In this document: one piece after another, positions 57,400 through 64,000 of the stretch
Numbering within the stretch: position 1 is the stretch's first letter
Layout of the letters: each line of letters begins with the position of its first letter
Assembly: GCA_963966185.1 (NCBI GenBank)
Contig: CAWZYM010000293.1
Span: forward strand, 1,017,001-1,081,000
Origin: Rhabditoides inermis
Lineage: Eukaryota > Nematoda > Chromadorea > Rhabditida > Rhabditidae
DNA: 64,000 nucleotides
Reading direction: 5' to 3'
Translations under genes and position numbers: made by a program
The notes under the pieces: generated by a model
Seen by the model: only the letters and a program-made list of their open reading frames with translations
Databases searched by the model: none
What the model was told of the DNA's origin: nothing

Positions 57400-59935
57400 T
57401 ATTCGATATTTTCTCGTTCTCTCGTTCTCTCCTTCCATTCCTTCCCTCCTTCTCTCCTTCTTTCCTTCTCTCCTCCTCTCCTTTCCTCCTTCTCTCCTCC
57501 CATTCCTTCCCTCCTTCTCTCCTTCTCCCCTTCTCTCCTCCTCTCCTCCTCTCCTTCCCTCCTTCCTTCCTTCCCTCCTTCTTTCCTTCTCTCTTTCTCT
57601 CGTTCTCTCTTTCTCTCGTTCTCTCTTTCTCTCGTTCTCTCGTTATCCCTTTCTCTCTTTCTCTCGTTCTCTCGTTCTCTCGTTCTCTCGTTCTCTCTTT
57701 CTCCCTTTCTCTCTTTTCTCTCTTTCTCTCGTTCTCTCTTTTCTCTCTTTTCTCTCTTTCTCTCGTTCTCTCTTTCTCTCGTTCTCTCGTTCTCGTTCTC
57801 TCGTTCTCTCGTTCTCTCGTTCTCTCCGTCTCTCCGTCTCTCCTTCTCTCCTTCCCTCCTTCCCCCCTTCTCCCTTTCTCTCTTTCTCTCGTTCTCTCGT
57901 TCTCTCGTTATCTAGTTCTCTCGTTATTTCGTTTTCTCGTTCTCTCGTTCTCTCGTTCTCTCGTTCTCTCGTTCTCTCGTTCTCTCGTTCTCTCGTTCTC
58001 TCGTTCTCGCGTGTCTCCTTCTCTTCTTCTCTCCTTCCCTCCTTCCCTCCTTCTCCCTTTCTCTTTTTCTCTAGTTCTCCAGTTCTCTCTTTCTCTCGTT
58101 CTCTCTTTCTCTCTTTCTCTCTTTCTCTCGTTCTCTCGTTCTCTCGTTCTCTCGTTCTCTCGTTCTCTCGTTTCTCGTTCTCTCGTTCTCTCGTTTTCTC
58201 CTTCTCTCCGTCTCTCCTTCTCTTCTTCCCTCCTTCCCTCCTACCACCCTCCTTCTCTCTTTCTCTCGTTCTCTCGTTCTCTAGTTATATCGTTCTCTCT
58301 TTCTTTCGTTCTCTCTTTCTCTTGTTCTCTCTTTCTCTCGTTTTCTCGTTCTCTCGTTCTCTCGTTCTCTCGTTCTCTCTTTATCTCGTTCTCTCTTTCT
58401 ATCCTTCTCTCGTTCTCTCGTTCTCTCGTTCTCTCCGTCTCTCCTTCTCTTCTTCCCTCCTTCTCTCCTTCTCTCTTTCTCTCTTTCTCTCGTTCTCTAT
58501 TTCTCTCGTTATATCGTTATATCGTTCTCTCTTTCTCTCGTTCTCTCGTGCTCTCGTTTTCTCGTTCTCTCGTTCTCTCGTTCTCTCGTTGTCTCGTTGT
58601 CTCGTTCTCTCGTTGTCTCGTTCTCTCCTTCTTTCCTTCCCTCCTTCCCGCCTTCTCACTTTCTCTCTTTCTCTCGTTCTCTAGTTCTCTCGTTATATCG
58701 TTCTCTCTTTCACTCGTTTTCTCTTTCTATCGGTTTCTCTTTCTCTCGTTCTCTCATTATCTCTTTCTCTCTTTCTCTCTTTCTCTCTCTTTCTCTCTTT
58801 CTCTCTTTCTCTCTTTCTCTCTTTCTCTCTCTTCTCTCTTCTCTTCTCTCTCTTTCTCTCTTCTCTCTTTCTCTCTCTCTTTCTCTCTTTCTCTCTTTCT
58901 CTCTTTCTCTCTTTCTCTCTTTCTCTCTTTCTCTCTTTCTCTCTTTCTCTCTTTCTCTCTTTCTCTCTTTCTCTCTTTCTCTCTTTCTCTTTTTTCTCTA
59001 GTTCTCTCCTTCTCTCCTTCTCTTCTTCTCTCCATCCCTCCTTCCCTCCTTCTCCCTTTCTCTCTTTCTCTCGTTCTCTAGCTCTCTCGTTATATCGTTC
59101 TCTCTTTCTCTCCTTCCCTCCTTCCCTCCTCCTCCCATTCTCTCTTTCTCTCGTTCTCTAATTCTCTCGTTATATCGTTCTCGCTTTCTCTCGTTCTCTC
59201 TTTATCTCTTTCTCTCTTTCTCTCTTTCTTTCGTTCTCTAGTTCTCTCGTTCTCTCTTTATATCTTTCTCTCTTTCTCTGGTTCTCTCGTTCTCTCGTTC
59301 TCTCTTTCTATCCTTCTCTCGTTCTCTCGTTCTCTCGTTCTCTCCTTCCCTCCTTCCCTCCTCCTCCTATTCTCTCTTTCTCTCGTTCTCTAATTCTCTC
59401 GTTATATCGTTCTCGCTTTCTCTCGTTCTCTCTTTATCTCTTTCTCTCTTTCTCTCTTTCTTTCGTTCTCTAGTTCTCTCGTTCTCTCTTTATATCTTTC
59501 TCTCTTTCTCTGGTTCTCTGGTTCTCTCGTTCTCTCTTTCTATCCTTCTCTCGTTCTCTCGTTCTCTCGTTCTCTCGTTCTCTCCTTCCCTCCTTCCCTC
59601 CTCCTCCCATTCTCTCTTTCTCTCGTTCTCTAATTCTCTCGTTATATCGTTCTCGCTTTCTCTCGTTCTCTCTTTATCTCTTTCTCTCTTTCTCTCTTTC
59701 TCTCGTTCTCTAGCTCTCTTGTTCTCTTTTTATATCTTTCTCTCTTTCTCTGGTTCTCTGGTTCTCTCGTTCTCTCTTTCTATCCTTCTCTCGTTCTCTC
59801 GTTCTCTCGTTCTCTCCGTCTCTCCTTCCCTCCTTCCCTCCTCTCTTTTTCTCCTTTTCTCTCGTTATATCGTTCTCTCGTTCTCTCGTTCTCTCGTTCT
59901 CTCGTTCTCTCTTTCTCTCTCCCCTTACTAAATTC
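57400..59935. repeat. 2.5-kb CT-rich satellite of TTCTCTCG octamers with higher-order units
   Basis: Built from 8-bp TTCTCTCG/TTCTCTCT units. Towards the right end a higher-order unit of about 232-240 bp repeats at 59128, 59360 and 59600, marked by CCTCCTCC.ATTCTCTC and TTATATCGTTCTCGC. Because 8 is not a multiple of 3 and the strand is T/C-only, long Ser/Leu frames stay open by chance. Confidence 0.95.
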
Positions 59936-60099
59936 CTACTGATCGCAGCCACCAAAGTACATCTGTCTCTCTCCAAACAGCGTGCTCTCTCGCGTGCTCT
60001 CGCGCTCGCCCGCCAGCAGAGGGCTAGCTATCAGCTAGCGTGACTGGAAACGACACCCCCGTGATCTGCCCTATGGAACCGTGCGAATCTAACTAACAT

Positions 60100-60214
60100 A
60101 AATTGGAAGACTTCACATTGTTGCTAACATGTCCTTTGGATATCGCTACTTGAAAATTCTGGCGCGAGCCTTATTTTAACCCAAGAGAGAGGGCGCTGCG
60201 CGCCCTCTCTAATG
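60100..60214 (+). mobile_element. Helitron-like 3' end with hairpin, copy 4
   Basis: Plus-strand hairpin at 60186-60210 ending CTAA before a host T. The 85 bp inside it match copy 2 (35986-36090) in inverted orientation, including GAGCCTTATTTTAACCCAAG. Confidence 0.5.
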
Positions 60215-61306
60215 ACGTGATTGTGAATGGACGGAGGACGATCGGCTGCAACAAGCCCGGATCCGACACCGCATTTAAACACGACAACCAGAGCACGTAC
60301 GGACAGTGGTGACTCGTGTCTGTCACAATAATTGTCTATTATATTCATTATAATCTATGAATACACCGAAACCAGTGGGCTTTCGGCCGACTGGTTTGCC
60401 CTTGCCCATTGCGCAAACGGGACGATCTTATCCGATTAACATAATGCTCCGGGAATGTGATCTTATCAGCTGATAACTCACCCGGATCACCGTGATATGA
60501 GGAAATGCGATGTGAAAATAACATTTCTCAATAAATTTCTCAATATCGTTTCGCAATACGTATATCAATCGTTTCGCAATACTCAAACGCACAGAACTCT
60601 TGGTCTGTGCTTACTGTGCTTTTCTGTTTTGCAAGGGATCGTTTGATGATACAGATACAGTGAGTGGGCAAATCAGTTGCGGCCAGTAGAGAGCACAGAG
60701 TGAACAGAGTGCGAGGCGGCAAAACCCGATAGCGAGAGCACGCAAATAATTTCACAATCTAACTTTCGCGCGCGCGCAATTTTCAAATGCGGGACAGACG
60801 AGCGGAGTGGTGGCGGCACCCTGGACTGTACCTTGACAAAAGAAACAAGAAAGAAGATCATCCTTATATCGGAAAGGGAGGAATCTACATAAAATTATCG
60901 ATTTACTTATTATTATATTCAAGAGAAGTGGAGGAGGTGCTACAACACAAATGTGCAGAACTAATAAGATGACATATAATAGACTCGCACTTAGCTCAGG
61001 ATTTTTCGTCGAAAACATTATCTGATCGTTGTCTAACGACCCTAATGTCTCTCATGGAAAGAGTGGAACTCATTTGCGGCTCACTATAGTGATAGTGCGA
61101 ACATGTATGTTTTCACACAATACACACAAATTTCAGAATATCAGCCGCTTACGTATGAGTTGATCAAGTACAATCGACATTCATCATTCATGAAAGACAA
61201 TTTATTTCGCAAACAGTGTAAGATATTATGAAAAGGTTATCATCAAGACCCGAGTAATAAACAATAATTTTGAAAATAAGAATAAGTATTGTGATCCAGT
61301 TGTCGA
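60215..61306. other. Intergenic, nothing convincing
   Basis: Short open frames only (for example 60787-60972). A TTTATT at 61201-61206 may be the poly(A) signal of the minus-strand gene to the right. Confidence 0.4.
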
Positions 61307-61897
61307 CTAGGTCTCGTCGCTTTTCTTGTTTGTTGCGTTGCGCAGTGGTCGGCCCCTCTTCGCCCCGCCCCTCTTCTTATTCCTTCCTCTTTTCTTCTGA
61401 AGCGTATCCTCGATCTCCTTCTTCTCGTTCACAGGAGGCGTCTGTTGAGAGTGAGCTACCTACAAGTTTTAGTGTCCTTTCATCCATGTAGTATGTTCAT
61501 GCGGGATGTTCAGGAGTTCAGGATGTGATACCCGCACATTTGTGCCCTATCCTACCAGCGCTAGCTACTGCAGACTGATCAGAATGAGCTCCGTGAATTC
61601 ACATTCACCCACAAACACATGGACAATTCACTTCCGACAAAGAAATCCGACACCACTTGCATACCTGGTAGGGCGTGGTGCGCGGATCCTCGCATAGTTT
61701 CCACTGTGCGCGCTGCTCTTCCATCACGTTCTCATCGTGCTTCACAGTCTGCAATGAACAGTGTACAAAGGGGTTCGTAGAACATAACGCACCATCGGGA
61801 AGCCCAGCTGTCCTTGCTTGGCCAGGCGGGTGCGGCGTTGCTCATACACACGACGATTGCCGTGTCGGATATATCGGGCTAGCGACAGAAGAGTCAT
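61307..61897 (-). CDS. Small basic protein, 107 residues, family not recognised
   Basis: Three exons on the minus strand: 61897-61793, 61748-61665 and 61441-61307, all phase 0, with good gt/cag sites. The ATG lies one base after a ctgcag, as at a spliced-leader acceptor. The protein begins MTLLSLARYIRHGNRRVYEQ, an Arg-rich N terminus without acidic residues for 18 positions that could be a mitochondrial presequence. Then comes MEEQRAQWKLCEDPRTTPYQ and a very basic tail (QKKRGRNKKRGGAKRGRPLR). The composition would suit a mitochondrial ribosomal or nucleic-acid-binding protein, but I cannot name it. Codon use and splice quality argue for a real gene. The upstream DNA has several GC boxes. Confidence 0.7.
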
Positions 61898-62044
61898 CCT
61901 GCAGAATATGTTGCAAACAAGAACAAGAGCAACAACAACACAAACATATTTGGTGCGCGATGCGATTCGAAGAACGAGTCGAAAGATCACGGCGATTCAC
62001 AACTCAAGAAAATCGCTAGCTCAAATCAGCCGCGACGGGCGTAG

Positions 62045-62206
62045 CCCCGCCCACTGGTCTCTAAACGAAGTGGGCGGAGCCATGGGCGGAGCCTCGCTTG
62101 AGATAGTGGTCCTGCCACGATCCCAGCAGAGTCTGATGTGCTTTGTGTTTTGGTAACACGCTCCGCGCGAGTCGCGCGTTTTTGTAGCGCAGCTCCGCCC
62201 ACCCAC
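62045..62206. promoter_or_regulatory. Cluster of GC boxes upstream of the 107-residue gene
   Basis: CCCCGCCCAC (62045-62054), GTGGGCGGAGC followed by ATGGGCGGAGC (62070-62092) and GCTCCGCCCACCCAC (62192-62206) lie 150-310 bp upstream of the start codon at 61897. Similar C/G-box motifs occur near 6795 and 24280. Role inferred. Confidence 0.4.
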
Positions 62207-62499
62207 AAATTATTAACTGTGAATCGCCGTGAAGATGGCAGACTGGTTTTTTCATGTCAGCGACACAGCGCTGCCTAGCAAAAATCGATATGATACCGAT
62301 ATGATAAATAAGTAAATTTAGTTTTCTCAGTAAGTATGTTTGCGAATGGTCCAACACAATCGCCGCAAGCTTGACAAAATAGGAAACTCTGCCGCAACAA
62401 ACGCGGAACGTCCTAGTCTCCTACTCGTTCTCTTTCGCAGACGGTCTCTCAGCGGTCTCGCATGTGAATGAGCTAGATAAAGTAGCGATCAGTCACTTC

Positions 62500-62680
62500 G
62501 AACTACTACCAAAATGCCTTCCAACTACCCCCAAAATGCCTTGCAAAAAGCCTTCTCATTTACCTTCCAACTATGTACTTTCGAATACCTCCGAAATGCC
62601 CCCAACACCTTCAAACTAATTGCGAATGTCTAATTGCGGAAATTTGCGAATGTCCTCCAACTACTGACCACGCCTTAACA
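62500..62680. repeat. Degenerate CCTTCCAACTAC-type tandem repeat
   Basis: Units such as CCTTCCAACTACCCCCAAAA and variants recur about eight times with loss of regularity. Confidence 0.5.
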
Positions 62681-63040
62681 ATATCGCGTGAGTTTCGACC
62701 ATGGATATCGTAAATATCGCGCATTTCGCGAAACAAACAATGTCGTGGCGGCAGATGAGTCACGTGCCCAGTCGATCGATCGATATACGCGGATAGAGTG
62801 CACGAGTGGTGGTGACTCATCCTCTCGCACATTCGCGCACACAGTTCGATCAATACGGTCTGGGCGTTCTAAAGTTGAACCACAGAATACAGTTAACAAG
62901 CGTGTCACTAATACATAGTTGGTTGGTTACAATGCGGCGCACGTTGATTTGTTTAAAACACTGATTACCGGACACCAGAAGAAAGAAAGAGAGAGAAAGA
63001 GAGAAAGAGGGAAAGAGAGAGAGAGAGACCTTGGCCGCTA

Positions 63041-63102
63041 AGTACGGCAACTGGGCTGGTCAATGGTGCACTCGCACCATTGACCAGCCCAGTTGCCGTA
63101 CT
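63041..63102. other. Perfect 29-bp inverted repeat with 4-nt loop
   Basis: Arms 63041-63069 and 63074-63102 are exact reverse complements around ACTC. It ends 43 bp before the start codon of the str-like gene, right after a GA microsatellite. It could be a transcribed hairpin, a cruciform, or a recent fold-back event. Confidence 0.9.
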
Positions 63103-63145
63103 ATAAATATACTCGCTAAACTGCATTGTTACCGTTTATGGTAAT

Positions 63146-63909
63146 ATGTCGAACACCGATGTCATCTCCCACATTCTTTTCATATCCAGCTTTTCTGTGA
63201 CGTTCAACTGTTTTCTGATATGTGTGATTTATGGCTCCGATTCCAAAAAAACTCTTCAACAGTATCGACACTGTATCGCTTTATTTACGTTCTCAAACAT
63301 ATACTTTTCGATATTTGGAGCGTTTATATCAGCGGTAAGATGTCTGCCACTATGAAAGAATATAAGTGACATTCAGAAAGCAATGACATCCGATTCAGCA
63401 TATTTACTAGTTGCGTTAAACCCTCTTTTCTATCAGCTGACTAAACCAATGCAAAACGTGGTTTTTGGAATGTATTTCGTGGGATATTTTAATTGCATCA
63501 TATGTCTCACCGTGCAGTTTGTTTATCGATACGTTGCGATCTGCAAGTAAGTGAATCCAATTATAAAATCACGCTATACGGTTTTAATTACTGTTGTATT
63601 TTCCGATCATTCGTTGTCTCTAACATTTCATACATTTTCTGTACATGTTTAGACAACACGTGAAATGATATTTGTCGAAATTCACGAAAGTTTTTGATGC
63701 GAGTTTTTCAGACCGCACAATCTCATATGGTTCGCTAGTCGACGAAAGGTGGCTCAGCTAGTCTCAGTCTGCCTCTCTTTCCTAACGGCTTACATGATCA
63801 TTGTATGTTCCACCTTTCATCCGAGTCAGCAAGACTACGATGATTTGGAGTAAGCTTTGAAGCGAAACGGCTTGGATAGGAACTATACCATGTGGGGACT
63901 GAAGTACTG
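63146..63909 (+). pseudogene. str-like seven-transmembrane chemoreceptor, 3' part outside window
   Basis: Exons 63146-63334, 63377-63546 and 63712-63909 join in phase. Hydrophobic segments include ILFISSFSVTFNCFLICVIY, IALFTFSNIYFSIFGAFISA and YFVGYFNCIICLTVQFVYRY. VQFVYRYVAICK matches the TM3 end of nematode str-family receptors, and the loop ends NYTMWGLKYW as in that family. In exon 3 a TAA at 63851-63853 interrupts an otherwise open frame (DDLE then ALKRNGLDRNY). An alternative is a donor at 63850 with a much later acceptor, but the 56 nt after the stop clearly continue the family sequence. Probable recent pseudogene or polymorphic null. The last exons lie beyond the window. Confidence 0.7.
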
Positions 63910-64000
63910 GTACGTTTGACTGGACAATGGTTGCTTACTTAAACAAATTGCAGCAAAAAGACGTAGTAGTAGAGAACAGCTCTGTGACGATCAGAACACC

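Noticed and set aside
57360..59081. 573-codon open frame of Ser/Leu/Phe/Arg
   Set aside because: It is the translation of a T/C-only octamer satellite; stops need A or G at particular positions, so the frame stays open by composition.
60787..60972. 61-codon plus-strand frame
   Set aside because: Too short, no motif, no supporting signals.

Overview
The window is nematode nuclear DNA. Genes have many short introns with GT donors and TTTCAG-type acceptors. Several start codons sit directly behind a cag, as spliced-leader trans-splice sites do. The content is typical of nematodes: an UNC-53/neuron navigator gene, a secreted SCP/CAP-domain gene, two serpentine-receptor-like genes, a Cer-type BEL retrovirus, a Helitron and a NeSL-like retroelement. 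The very intron-dense unc-53 would suit a diplogastrid such as Pristionchus, but that is inference. Long (CT)n/(GA)n tracts are found throughout.

Layout. 680-24254 (+): unc-53, about 43 exons that I could join in frame from inside the calponin-homology domain to the stop codon; the first exons lie left of the window. Its introns hold microsatellites, a terminal-inverted-repeat element (6628-8080), a MITE (20821-21345) and retroposon tails. 25450-26730 (-): a 213-residue CAP-domain secreted protein in six exons. 26777-35459 (-): a complete BEL/Pao endogenous retrovirus with identical 208-bp LTRs, a 5-bp target duplication, one long gag-pol frame and a phlebovirus-like glycoprotein region split over two frames. 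It lies just upstream of the CAP gene in the same orientation. 36716-37600 (-): a 5'-truncated LINE fragment in a purine minisatellite. 38486-44408 (+): a Helitron Rep/PIF1-helicase gene spliced in frame to a ubiquitin-specific-protease-like domain, with two in-frame stops. 44268-47590: MITEs, a decaying gene fragment, a tRNA-like sequence and GCATGTG-rich repeats. 47590-48810 (-): a serpentine-receptor-like gene. 51455-54648: a MITE and the 5' part of a NeSL-like element (C2H2 fingers plus a Ulp1-type protease). 57400-59935: a 2.5-kb CT-rich satellite. 61307-61897 (-): an unrecognised 107-residue basic protein. 63146 to the right edge (+): a str-like chemoreceptor, probably a pseudogene.

The left 25 kb is a conserved cytoskeletal-guidance gene. 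The rest is fast-evolving accessory sequence where mobile elements sit beside environment-facing gene families. The most unusual items are the Helitron-USP fusion, the retrovirus that may supply a promoter to the CAP gene, four hairpins with Helitron-like CTAA|T ends, and a 10-base motif (GAAACGTATG) that recurs near the 3' ends of introns. All exon models were assembled by eye from reading-frame phase and splice consensus; no database search was run.
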